A stretch of 64,000 nt of DNA, taken from Ipomoea triloba (lineage: Eukaryota; Streptophyta; Magnoliopsida; Solanales; Convolvulaceae). The notes under the pieces are model-generated. The model searched no databases. It was given only the letters and a program-made list of their open reading frames with translations, and was not told the origin of the DNA. Positions 12,978-24,981 of the stretch are shown here, in pieces. The stretch is taken from the NCBI RefSeq assembly GCF_003576645.1, contig NC_044916.1, positions 33,584,737 to 33,648,736 on the forward strand, written 5' to 3'. Within the stretch, counting starts at the first letter, position 1. Each line of letters starts with the position of its first letter. Made by a program: the position numbers and the translations under genes.

Positions 12978-14055
12978 TGATCAAAGATATGTGTACGTCT
13001 GCAGCCCTTCAGGAGGCAGGATAGCGAAAGGAGAAGAAGGGTAGGGGTTTTGGGGTTTCCGAGTTCGGACAGCAAGAGAGCCCGGTTTCGCTTTTACTGG
13101 ATTTGGACCTACCACTTTAGTCCAATTAGGTTTTTTTTTTTGGGGGGGCAAATTATACATTTCGACCATGGTTCAAAATAACCATTCATATTAAATGTTT
13201 ACAATTAAATATAATTATTATGTTACCCGTCTGATGCAAGTACTAAATATTTAAAATATTAAAATTATGTTATGTTATTAAAAACTATAAATATATATAA
13301 ATATTATATATAAAAATGAAATATGAGGTTCATTTATTTATATTGTTTTGTTATTTAATAAATATATTGATATATTGATATTGATTTGTTATGATACAAT
13401 TATGAACATATATATTTGCAATTAAATTAAGAATTGATATTTAATATAGATAAATAGTAAAAGTAATTAACTGTAACACGACTTCAGGACAATCACGCCA
13501 GAGTTGAAAATTGAGCCGTCATTCTCAACGGTCGCCGTCACCGGGAAATTGAAAAGAACATCGATGTTGCGCAGGACGATGATGGCGGAATCGACAAATA
13601 TTACCGGAGCTTACCGAAAATATTTTTCCCTCGTTTTAAAACATCAATTGACCATTTTAACCCCAACAATAAACATTTTATAAACATTTACGTTTTTCCT
13701 GTAAGAATTGGCCGGCAGGACCAAATCGGTTAAAAAATGCATAGTTAGTGGACTAAATTGTTAACTTTTAAAGTCAAGTACTCAAATTAACAAGACCCAT
13801 AGTCACATGACCAAAAGTGTAATTAACTCAAATATATAACACAACATTGATAGTAAAATTAGTCTACCTGCATGAAACATAACACACACGCATATATATA
13901 TATATATATAATTATTTTAAAAAATAATTGAAATTTAGCCATATTTAATATGATTAAGCACACATTAAAAAACAATTATTTTTATAAATTTAAATTTAAT
14001 GTATATAATAATAATAATCTTTATCCTTTTTTTTTTAATTACAAACATTATCAGC
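12978..14055. other. Intergenic: RH29 promoter side
   Basis: The RH29 5' flank has a T11 tract followed by G7 at about 13131..13147. Beyond it the DNA is AT-rich up to 13470. A patch of higher GC at about 13480..13620 has no readable frame. (TA)n lies at 13889..13909. No gene was recognised. Confidence 0.55.
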
Positions 14056-14211
14056 ACGTTTGGTTCACGGAATGAATTTTAAGGGAATAGGAATACTATT
14101 CCATAAGGAATGGAATAGGTAAGGAATAAAATATGAATTGTATTCCAACGTTTGGTTCGCTAAAAGAATGCTATGTCATTTCCTGCCTATTCCGTGAACC
14201 AAACACCCCGT
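14056..14211. mobile_element. Short TIR MITE (deletion derivative of the element at 41.1-42.3 kb)
   Basis: The ends are inverted: cgtttggttcacggaat at the left and attccgtgaaccaaacaccc at the right. Its left 100 bp nearly match the left end of the 1.1-kb element at 41136..42264 (ttttaagggaataggaat ... atgaattgtattcca), and its right 50 bp match that element's right end (tgctatgycattycctgcc). It has no coding capacity and is most simply an internal-deletion copy of the same family. Confidence 0.8.
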
Positions 14212-14790
14212 AAATGATAAAATCCAACTAATGCATGTTGAGAAAGAAGTAACCAAGTCTGATATTTAATCCAACTCATTTTAATAACCTGAACTATTCT
14301 AATATTTCAAATCTATTCCAATACAAATTTGACCCAAGTATGATCCGACCCAACTAACCCAAACCCAACAACCCGTAGTATAAATATTACAACCCACCCA
14401 TGTTAAACCCTAAACACATGTTCGTTCTTCCGCAGCCTTCCTCCGGTCCTCTTTGTCTACCTTCCGCTCCTCATCCTATCTCTTGCAGCCGCTCCAAATC
14501 CACCATTTCTGTTCCTCTTCTAGCACCCTTATATCCCACAAGCCACATTCATGGCCCACCTATCACCCTTACCCCGAAAAAGAACTTTACAACGTGCAGA
14601 GGACTGGGCTTCACTGCCTCATTTGCCCGCCGTGATTACCGATTAGTTCATCGCCCAACTGGGATTCCAGGAGAATGAATAAGAATAAGGTAAGGAGCAA
14701 GAAGAAGCCCTCAATTCGATTTCGATCGTTGGTGGAGGCAGAGACATATAGCTCCATCAATGCCATCGGGGCATCCAAACATAAAAGAGA

Positions 14791-16245
14791 TTAATTCCCC
14801 AGACATCTTTCTCCATCACGGCCACCAGCACCTCCAAACATAAAAGAGTATTGGTACCAATCATCATGGAAATTGTATCCTATACTCTCTGCAAAGTAAC
14901 ATCTAGAAAGTTGAGTCTGAACCATACTCTCATCAACAACAGCAGAACCGTATACAGGATCAGAATAACTAACTCGACGCATATAACAAGTTTTATCATA
15001 TTGCTTAAATTTGAATCTGCCACTTCCCATTTGAGGGCTTTGACTTTGACCTTCTGGTTTGAAACATTCCCCTCAAAATCTCAATTGGCTGGCGCTTTCA
15101 CTCATCTTTGAAAATATGGAACTTGGCCATGTACCAAGTGTTTGGTCATTGAAATTTAATTCCCAATCTCCATTGGAATCCTAAAGAATTTTACATAAAA
15201 AAAACATAATTTAAATTTTTATTATAAAAATATAAATTTAGGGTAACGTATATATTAGGTATCAACAAAAACAAAATATAGTATATCACATTCGGTAATT
15301 TGTATATATAATAAAAAATAATTTGACTATAAATTTATAAGTTAATTTACTATCTATTAAGTATATTTCTGCATGTTTTAACCACTTATAACTTTTTGTA
15401 ACTAAAAATAAAATGGTAATAAAGATGACGTAATAATTCAATATTTTAGCATTTGTAACAAATTCAATAAATGCAAATCGTACCTTTACAACTTCAAGGG
15501 TCACGTCGAATTGTTGTCCTTCAAATACAGACATGTTGGGAAAAGGATAATCAACTGGTATAACATTAGAGGTTATCACAAATCCCGGACAATGATTAAT
15601 ATAGCATCCAGTTTTTGCATAGTTGTCACTCTATAAATTTGAAACGTTATTGATTTACATTATATTAGTTAATTATTAAAAAAAATCTTTTTGATAATTG
15701 TAAAAATAAGCTAAGAGGTTAAAGAAAAATACTAACTGTCCATTTGCTAAATAATCGAGTGCGCACATCAACATATATTGAAGGGTGTACCTAACAGAAA
15801 CATATTATAATTATATAATAATTGGATAAAAATGTTAATTATTGCATATTGAATTCAAAAGCACCGTCCATAAAAGAGAAACTTACTGTCCATCCAACTA
15901 CTATTTGATTATCTTCATCCTCCACATACAAAGAAGATGAACTATATTGGTGATCTCCTCGTAGTATTGGATTCCATATAGTCATTGTAGCTTTGGCACC
16001 AGTAAATCTTCCCGAAGGAGCATTCCCAACTATAAGCCCTGCAAACTGAATTATATTAAATTTATTGTCAAAATCAATATTAATATAATACGTCATATAT
16101 ACTTAATTAGTAAAACTTTCAAATTGTCTTACATCAGTATGGCGTTGTCTCTCATCATATGAATGATTGCCCAACTTCTGGGGGCTGTGTAGATTTTGAA
16201 TTTTTTGTAATTGTTGTTTGGACATTCCGCGAATAGGAACGCTCC
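14791..16245 (-). pseudogene. Neprosin-domain (DUF239) gene, 5'-truncated, with one nonsense codon
   Basis: Five exons align to the + strand copy at 55.4-57.5 kb: partial exon about 16133..16245, then 15887..16045, 15737..15790, 15484..15630 and 14791..15180. All splice sites are intact. The translation shows neprosin family blocks: FAGLIVGNAPSGRFTGAKAT, TRLFSKWT, TGCYINHCPGFV, LGTWPSSIFSK, MGSGRFKF. The propeptide exons are missing; homology stops near 16245, where a ~140-bp dispersed repeat begins. A TGA lies at 15073-15075, where the other copy has the first Gly codon of GGE. Where the family has E-A-G-W (first catalytic Glu in Nepenthes neprosin) this copy reads V-V-G-W. Neprosins are secreted glutamic peptidases that cut after proline; this copy cannot make a complete one. 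The decay is recent, as introns and exons are still easily aligned. Confidence 0.85.
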
Positions 16246-16380
16246 CGTGTACGTGTATCGCGCGTCATGTGTGCACTTTACGTGCATGATTAACAAATGA
16301 CCACATTTAGTCATTTATCAATAATCTTGCATTAAATACTATACATATATAATCGATTCAAATCCAAGTATTATACAAAG
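16246..16380. repeat. ~140-bp dispersed repeat, copy A
   Basis: Starts cgtgtacgtgtatcg, contains gtgtgcactttacgtgcatg and catttagtcatttatcaata, and ends in tattatacaaag. It directly abuts the truncated neprosin exon. Copies B-D follow within 2.3 kb, all in the same orientation. Confidence 0.85.
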
Positions 16381-16640
16381 GTGGACCGGTGGGCCCAAGT
16401 CCATGTTCGCAATTTAAAAACTCTATGTTCACAATTTTAGAACTCTATTAAATATAGAGTTATGAAATTGCGAACATAGAGTTTAAAAATTGTAAACATA
16501 AAGTTCAAAAACCGTGAACAGAGAGTTTTAAAATTGTGAATATATAGTACTAAAATTATGAACATAAGTACTAAAATTGTGAACATTGACCTAGTTCCAC
16601 TTTGCAAGGTGGATCCCGGTCCATGGCATAACAACCATAT
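16381..16640. mobile_element. TIR element with internal 'gttcacaatttt' sub-repeats, copy 1
   Basis: The left side has gtggaccggtgggcccaagtc and the right side gcaaggtggatcccggtcc followed by atggcataacaac. In between are many degenerate units of gttcacaattttagaactct and their complements. The same plan (tggacc/ggtccac ends around ~20-nt units) recurs at 42349..42613, 57726..58000 and about 60398..60645. Non-autonomous; superfamily not assigned. Confidence 0.55.
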
Positions 16641-16752
16641 ATTAAATCTCACTAATCAAACCAACTACATAAATGTGATGGGAGTAAATGGAGTTGGTTT
16701 AATTATTAAGTGGAGGTTTAATCGAGTCTCCTAATTATTTAGGTCCCTCCGC

Positions 16753-16893
16753 AGTGCGTGCACTGTACGTGTATCGTGCGTTATGTGTGCACTTTACGCG
16801 CATGATTAACAAATGACCGCATTTAGTCATTTATCAATATTCTTGCATTAAATACTATACATATATAATCGACTCAAATTGAAGTGTTATACC
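16753..16893. repeat. ~140-bp dispersed repeat, copy B
   Basis: Near-identical to copies A and D over the whole unit (agtgcgtgcactgtacgtg ... actcaaattgaagtgttata). Confidence 0.85.
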
Positions 16894-17620
16894 AATTTAT
16901 CGACGGAAGAAGAAGAGTATGTGGGTGCAGTGGTTTGGGCAAGGGGGGATGAGGTGTGAAAAAGACTCCATTCCAATAATATGCAGAAAGAAGATATAGG
17001 AGGAGGGTAGGGATAACAATAATATGCATGCCATTCTTGGCCCTTTCTTGCATGAAGATCATAAATCAATAATACACCCTGACCACCCATTTTTGTACTA
17101 GGTAATTAATTTGACCCCGTGGAGTGTGGACCTACCCTAGATCCCATGCCATTCTCTCCCTCCAACTTATTTTATCATAGTTTGCCACTATTATTATATG
17201 TTCATACTTTTTGAGAATTATTATATGTTCATACTATGCTTACAGAGACATATATGCTCATACTATGTTTACTCAGTTTCTATTTTTACAAGAGTATGGA
17301 GGGTTAGATGTGTAGTATAACTCGGGGAAATATGGATCTGAAGAAATATGTAATGATGACAGATTGACAGAAGGGTTAGATGGGAAGGGAAAATATTTAT
17401 TCCTTACTCCTTATTAGTCAAGTGAGAGCTGAATGCTCCGTCATTTACTTTATTATGTTGGTGATTACTATATGTTTCTTAAAAAAATGATGATATATGT
17501 GTTCATTAATTTAATTAAAACTAATTAATTACTGCAGCTATATGAGTTTAATTGTTTCATGTATATATTATCAAAATTTCAAAAGTTATGCATGCCCACA
17601 TTAATTAATAATTAACAAGT

Positions 17621-17705
17621 CGTGCGTGTATTGTACGTGTATCGTGTGTCATGTGTGCACTTTACGTGCACGATTAACAAATGACCACATTTAGTCATTT
17701 ATCAA
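17621..17705. repeat. ~140-bp dispersed repeat, copy C (3'-truncated)
   Basis: Matches the first ~85 bp of copies A, B and D up to catttagtcatttatcaa, then diverges. Confidence 0.8.
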
Positions 17706-17784
17706 GTGTGACTTAATGGCTTGTAATACAATTACAAACTGTAATATACTAATAAAATAAATAATTTAAAAAAAAAAACAAAAA

Positions 17785-17935
17785 ACAAGGAGGAGGTACA
17801 GGAGGCAGCCACCTCTTCCTTCATCAAAGGAGGAGGCAAGGCTGCGTCCACTGTATTATGGACGGAGGAGGAGGCAAAAACTGCCTCCTCCTCCATCCAT
17901 CCGCGACTTGAACGGAGGATGATCCTTTTTCTTTT
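17785..17935. repeat. GGAGGAGGC-rich patch with a perfect 13-bp hairpin
   Basis: A purine-rich patch of ggaggaggc motifs includes a 13-bp perfect stem, ggaggaggaggca (17864..17876) and tgcctcctcctcc (17882..17894), with a 5-nt loop. It lies in AT-rich intergenic DNA. It may be a MITE core, but no borders were found. Confidence 0.6.
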
Positions 17936-18179
17936 ATTTTATACTTGTAAAAAAAAAAAAAACAAGTGTTAAAAAATATTAATCACAATATATTAGGGAG
18001 TAGTAATTAGTGTACAGTTAGCTACCTTGTTGAGTGATGAAGATGGTCTTTCTTCTTCTTTCCTATGTTTCTCTCCTCGATGTTCTCCGCCCTGCAACTT
18101 CTGTCAACAACTGAAGCTCGGCTCTCTCAGATCTGCTTTCGAGAAAGAAGATTGTGAGTAGTGAGCAACAAGAACACCG

Positions 18180-18290
18180 TATATAATTTTAGAAGAAGCT
18201 CCTGCTTACCTTATACAATTTTTAATAAATAACCTTATACAATTTTAGAAGAAGCTGTTGCTCACCTTTTACAATTTTTAATAAATAATG
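18180..18290. repeat. Tandem duplication, ~56-bp unit
   Basis: Two successive copies of atacaattttagaagaagct ... acaatttttaataaataa, offset by about 56 bp, with about five mismatches. Confidence 0.75.
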
Positions 18291-18432
18291 AAATAAGGAT
18301 TCAATTTTAATTTGATGGGCATATCATCTAAGTGTGGTCCAACAAAGCTCACCTTAGGGAGTCATCATATATTTAAAGTTAAACTGATAGAATTGCTACA
18401 AGAAAATTAATTGTCTTAACACATAAATTTCA

Positions 18433-18577
18433 TAGTGCGTGCACTGTGCGTAAGTCGTGCGTCATGTGTGCACTTTACGCGCATGATTAACAAATGACCA
18501 CATTTAGTCATTTTTCAATATTCTTGCATTAAATACTATACATATATAATCGACTCAAATCGAAGTGTTATACAAAG
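18433..18577. repeat. ~140-bp dispersed repeat, copy D
   Basis: Full-length copy (agtgcgtgcactgtgcgtaa ... cgaagtgttatacaaag), very close to copy B, separated from it by about 1.7 kb. Confidence 0.85.
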
Positions 18578-19266
18578 ATAGTGAGAGTCGCATTACATAA
18601 TGCATGCCTACATAGCTAAAATTTTGTTAGATAAATTAACTTATTTGAATACCAAACAAGTTCACTTACAATAAATCTAATAAAAAAAAAACTAAATCAC
18701 CAATAAATACTAACTTCACTAATACGGCCAAGATATTTGACCATTCATTTACTTTTGCTATTCATATTTTAAAATTTACAGAACATAAAGGAGTCAATCA
18801 CATTTAAATTAATTAGTAATAATGTAAGCTAAATATTAGATAAATCATCGTCTTAGAGTAACCAAACTAATAACAAAATATAATAATGCAAAAACAACCA
18901 TATATACAAAAATCCACTTTGGTAGATCACAAATTAAGGGTGCTATGAATGAAGTATTGAAGACCGGGAAATAAAGACACAACACTAGTTTTCATGCACA
19001 CTCTTTCCGTGTCTCTAGGATATGCAATGGAGGTCCATTCATGAGGACCATTCACTATACCATGCATAACATAAATAACTAAAAAGCTTATGCCAACAAT
19101 GATAGTGAATGGAAATTGAAGGTAATTTTGCGTATTCATTGCAACACGGGAAACTAATATCATGTCAAATCTTCCTATCAAACATGTAAAATCCTTTCAC
19201 CAAAACCTATTACTCTTACCAAGTATTTGATACCCATACCGATTCTGATTCCCATAAAAGAGTCAA

Positions 19267-19401
19267 TCACGGGAAACTAGTATGGTGGAGAGACAAGGTG
19301 ATCTGGCTGAAAATCTTCCTACATCTGTAGATCACTTTGTAGGATTCGATATAGATATCGAAAAGGCCTAGAAATTGCATCTCTTCTTGCTCTCTATCCA
19401 T
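19267..19401 (-). pseudogene. 5' fragment of a plant multi-pass membrane protein gene (MDREQEEMQFLG family)
   Basis: A 44-codon ORF from ATG at 19399-19401 to TGA at 19267-19269. It opens MDREQEEMQFLGLFDIY and continues KVIYRCRKIFSQITLSLHH, which I recognise as resembling the N-terminus of a family of plant uncharacterised transmembrane proteins (typically MDREQEEMQFLGFFGI ... RKIFSQITL, then hydrophobic helices). The hydrophobic part is absent: the frame stops soon after. The minus-strand ORF at 18927..19181, downstream of it, is not recognisably the rest of the gene. I infer a truncated relic; the family assignment rests on memory. Confidence 0.4.
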
Positions 19402-22400
19402 GGCGTCGAGGAGCTAGGTGGATGATGGAGGCCGGCTGCCGTGCCCCCCACAGCAGCTAGGTCGTCTTATATAATTCTTTAAACCTAACTAATAAGACGA
19501 CGACTAAAACTAAGACGGGTTGACTTTGTATTACACTAAAAACACAAAAATGCCCTTATTAACTTCTTCATAAACTATCACACCCACTTGGTATTATGGT
19601 ATATCCTGGCCTGAACAAGTCTTCAACCTCACTTAAAATGGTTAGATGTATGTTATCTAGATATCTATGTGAACAATTTATTAGTCTTCTTATTTTGAGG
19701 CTAAGTTAGTTTACCTATATCTTTACGTTAAATAAATATTTTATCAATTAATAGAGACAACTCCAAATATTACATCAAACAAATTAATAGTAATAATCAC
19801 AATCAATTTATTAATTAGATTGTTGACTTGAAAATTATTATGAGGTTTTAAAATTGACTCTCAATGAAAGTAACATATTAACCTACATGATTTAATGGCT
19901 AAATCACAAAGTAAAATTTATTCAGTGTATTCCCTCATCATCACCCCAAATATTTCATTAAACCATATATTTATTATTTTGAATAATATTGGCCTAGGTA
20001 CGTGGTGATGGGCAAAGGAGTACAGTGTGTATATATGCCTGCAGGTTCCATTTATTATTTGTTTCAATTTTGCAAAGAGAATATGGGCAAGTGCACAGCG
20101 CAAATGATTATGTGGTATCTGAATCTAAATATTTATACTTTATCTTACAATTTATATATTACAGACACACAATATTAATATATATGTAATTAATTACTTC
20201 ATTTTGTATTCACAAATTTCATTCAAATATTGCAATCACACAATATTAATGGATTAAATTTGATGATCATGTATTGTATTTACAAATTCTCTTTTACCAT
20301 TGTAATTGTACTGTTATGTGTTTTGACTTAAAAACACAATTTATATTCTAAAACTTTACAATTTCAATATTAAAAATACACCATTTATACGTGTATAACA
20401 TCTCGTGGACGGGATGGTAATTAATTTAATGAGAAAAAGATAGGGTATGTAGAAGGGTTGAAACTTAAAAGTCCCTCTCGCCAATGAAGGGCGGCCAAAT
20501 TTAAAGACAACTTGGACTAGTTCAATGTTACGTTGTACCGCGTCTTCTAACACCGGGGTCAAGATGATAGGATTTCCATTGCCAAATTTTTCTTTAATTT
20601 GTTTAGACATTTAACTATTTAAGCATATCATTTCTTAAATACTAATTTAAAGTCACTTTCGTTTCAAATTACGTAAAGATTCTTTTTATTATTTTACCTT
20701 TTCATTTCAAATATTATGATTGAATTCAAATGACTTCCGGTAATCAAATAACATTTTTTTTGTCGTATCTATTAAGACTTTCTAATGTTTATATTCCAAT
20801 CGTATGATTCTTGAACTCATAGTCCAAGTTAACTTTTGTAATTTGTTCGAGGATTGCCTTCACGCATGATGCATTGTTTAAGAATGATTCATTAACTTAT
20901 AATTTACACCATTTATTCCCCTCAAATCCACAAATTATACTATGGATCATTGCCCACCTTATACTGTGGACCTAATAAAAAACGATATTTAGATTATATG
21001 TCTTCCGTTTATAGGTTATATACTTATAAATAAACTAAAAGTACATAATATGTTAGTGTTGGGCGTCAACCGGGTTAGCCGAGTTCAACCCCTACTCGAT
21101 TCAAGACGTGGCGTTGCGGTTTACCATAGAATGATGTGGTTAAATGCAATGGTTAATATCCGGCGGGTCACCTACTTATCACTAGTTTTAAATACGATAT
21201 GACAACCAGATAACCAAAAAAATATGTGGTTAAACGTGCTTGATTTACTGTAGATCCAACAATTAGATATATAATTTGTTAACTAAATTATGTAATATGT
21301 TAACCGCACATATATAATTCAGATAGAGTTTACTATGTGCATGATGGACCATGGTCCACAATAAAACAATTGCTTCAAATCATGCCTCTTGGGTAAGTCT
21401 ATTCGATCATTTTTGTTTTTAATGGAATTAAACTATCTGTACTTATTTTGCTGAAAAATTAGTGATAAGTAAGATATTATTCCATTTTATTTATAATATT
21501 TTTTTTTATATTTCAAATTTAAGTCGTATTCATTATATTAAAAAAAAATTGATATATGAAAGCAATGAAAGCAAGTTGTCACTCACCATAAGGCTCAACA
21601 GGTGCAAGTGGAGTAAAGCTGAATGTACGTAATTTTATGTAAATTGTCTTTTTGACTGGTCATTTGACTCATATGGCAATTATACTTTGAAAAAAAACGA
21701 TCAAAAGGATAAGTGACATTTAAGTAAAATATTAATTAGGATTTTAAAGTATAATAATGTTAATTGTTACGTACGTTTGGTTCTAAACTTTTTATTTAAT
21801 CATTCATAGTTTTTCAAAATTTTTTTTAAAAAATTTAATCACTCCTGATCTTTCTGTTAGTTTAAGTAAAGATAAATTAAGACTATGAATGGTTAAAATT
21901 TTGAAATTTAAAGAAATATGGATGATTAATTATCTTAAAAGTAGGAATAACTATGGATAGTTAAATTTAAAAGTTTAATAACTACATAATTTACAGATAT
22001 CTAAATTTAAAATTTAAAATTAAACGCGAGTTGTCAGTGTCACTATAATCGAAGAATCACAATTAGTATTAATTCTAACATTTAAGACTAACTAATTGCT
22101 TGTCTCGTAAGTAAATTTGGGCGAACAATATAATGACGTGAAATGGACAAAACAGGGTTGCGATTGGGCTCTGAGGCTCATGGTGCGTTTTGAGTTTCTT
22201 TTGATCCACTTGTAAAAGAAAATCTATGAGCTTCCCCTATTTTCCATGCTTCTTCATTTTCCAATACTTATCGCACAATTTACAGTTTTCAAGTTATTAC
22301 ATGCCATGCACACTTTTATCTCTTAATAATTCTTTCTTTCCAACCAAACACTCTGAAATAGTGATTAAAAAAAATTCCATTATCACCCAATAATAGCTAG

Positions 22401-24981
22401 CTAGTAATAATAATTGCTCAAATTCAATTCCTAGTGAGAGCGATATATTGATCTTCTTAGTTTAAACTGGTTAGTTATAGACAATTTAAATTGATCTATT
22501 TTTTTTCGTTTAAAGTTATACACCAAAATTTACTTAGTACGTACGTTCAAATAGTGACCGTAAGTTTTTATCTGTCGCTAAAAAATAAAATTGCTCAAAT
22601 TCCTTGAACTTACTGATTCTAATAGTGTACGCGCGTGAGAGAATGCAGCATGACTACGAAAATCCCGAACCGATTACATTACATGGTTAAAGGACTGTAA
22701 TTGTACGTTGTATTTTGGTTTGTAATTTGCTTTGGACATTGACATGCTAACGGATTTTGTTAAAACTTAAAACAACGTTGATTTTATTTGCTGAAACAAC
22801 TTGGTTCAAAACTCAAATGTCTGGGCCTCCTCATATATTGCTGCCCCCAACTCACAAGTTATCATGGCGTTCGTACGCGATAGTAGCGTTTTTTTAACTA
22901 CATATATAAAATTTAAAAGCAAAGTAAATAATTTAAGTAACCACCCATCCACCGTCAAAGAATTGAACCGTAATATGATCGCATAGGCATCTCAATTGGT
23001 CACATGAGTAAAGTTTGGGAAGAAAAATAAGAAGTCGAGTCTCCCCAACAGCAATGTGGGATCAACATCTCAAAGTGAGGGGTTCTTTGTGCGCAGTAAG
23101 CAAATGTTGCTTACCATAATTTACATCATTCCAAATGCTTTGGATGGCATTTTTTAAAACTTTTAATTAACAAAAATCCCATCCTAAGTGAAGATAAAAG
23201 AAATTCGTGTATAATGTTTTTGACATGCCTTTATAAAGTAGAAATGCTACCATTTTCACTATCCTAGAGGGCTCTATGTACCTTTCTTTTTCTCTACGTT
23301 TTATACAAAAACTTGGACTCACATATAAATTAAATATGTTGGACTTTAATTGAGAAATAATTAGCTAGCGGATCGGAGGAGTTGAGGAACTTTAATTTGT
23401 GAAACTAGGAAGGCCACATGGATGTTGTGGCGGGTGATTACGAGTAATAAGAATTTTATCTTGAATGTATTTAGTATAGTCTTAATTCTTAAATTTTAAA
23501 GGAGAAAACGATTTTAACTCTTACACTTATCGAAACTGTTAACCCTATAAGTTTAAATTGCACAAGGAGCAAACTTAGCAAATATGGGAACAAAAGTGTA
23601 TGGTGCTCGATATAATGTACTCCTACATCAATTTATACATGTAGGAACGTACTAAATCCTTAAATTGTAGTAACTTAACTAATTCACCCAAAATTCACTT
23701 CAAAGTTCAAACCAAAATCGCACGTCAATTGAGTACTGATTTATTGGATGTAAGTCAATTTTTTTTTTTTTTATTTATGTTTACCATACGGCAAATCTCA
23801 TATGAAAGTTCATGATTAAGAAAATTGATATTGTTTTGAAGATTTAAACAAGTATTTTGTTGCTTTCAGGACATGTCACATATAACTATCAACTTATGTG
23901 TAGCCTGTCCTTAAATGGTGCCACTATGCATCTCTTTGAAAATGATATGGTGGTCAGAAAACTTCACATCAAATTAGTTTCCTATTTTCACTTTTAAGAA
24001 TTAAGATAAAGATTATCACCAACAACCAACTAAATAATCCCCTTCTCTTTTGTAGTTTTCAAGCCATTATACAAGAGGTAACATAGTTTATTATCTGGTG
24101 CATACCATCGGAGTAGTGTCTGTAAAAAAAATTTCATCGTTCAAAAAAATAATGATAATAATGAGTTCACTAGTACACCACTTTAATTACGCTTTGCCGC
24201 TCTGGGTGTTGAATTTATTAGCTTCTCTTTTAATTTAAAAGTTGATAACAATTAATGAAGGAATAACTGGAAGGCATTAAGTGATTAATTTATTACAAAG
24301 AATTAAAAGATTAACTAAACATACATTATATTTATCAAACTAATTAACATTTATGCTTATTGTAACTTCAATCGATCCCAACTTTTATTAATGTATTTCA
24401 TATAACAGCCAAACATACTTAAACACGTATCAACTATATTTTGTTGATTTAGTTTAGTAAAAATTTACCATAAACAACTGTTTAAAGACATCTTTAATAG
24501 TTTCAAGTAAACTTAACTTTATTCAAAAAAAAAAAAAAAGTAAACTTTTATTCTTCAACTCCCCAGCCCACAATCTACCCATCTATTAACCAACTGAGCT
24601 GCTCATGCAAATTTTAATTTTCATTCTTTTAAATAGGTTTGATGGGTAAACAAAGTAAATAAATAATTATATCCAAGAACTAATAAACAAGACTGATTGA
24701 ATATAAGAAATTCAACCCCAACTTCATTGATCATATCCAATAATCTATATGTCATTAAAATCATTCCTAATTAAACAATTCATCATCAGGATCAAGAATA
24801 TAATGGGCAGTAAGATATATATATATATAGATTAGACCTTGCTACGACCTGCAAAGTTGATGGAAGGGAAGAATGAAAAACAACTAAGTCATGGCTTAAC
24901 TTAAACTTGGAGATTTGGTGGGTGATAATAAACATGCCAATTCAATAATGTAAAACTAACCTATCATATATATAAAAGTGA
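19402..24981. other. Intergenic, no gene recognised
   Basis: AT-rich DNA with only short ORFs lacking known motifs (for example 20356..20610 minus and 22801..22986 plus). Around 20940..21365 are tggacc/ggtccac motifs (for example ggaccatggtccac near 21343), resembling the TIR elements elsewhere in the window but without clear borders. A (TA)n tract lies at about 24818..24830. The last ~200 bp form the 3' flank of the MYB gene. Confidence 0.5.

Noticed and set aside
14400..14678. 92-codon plus-strand ORF before the neprosin pseudogene
   Set aside because: Proline/serine-rich composition without motifs, no splice or family support.
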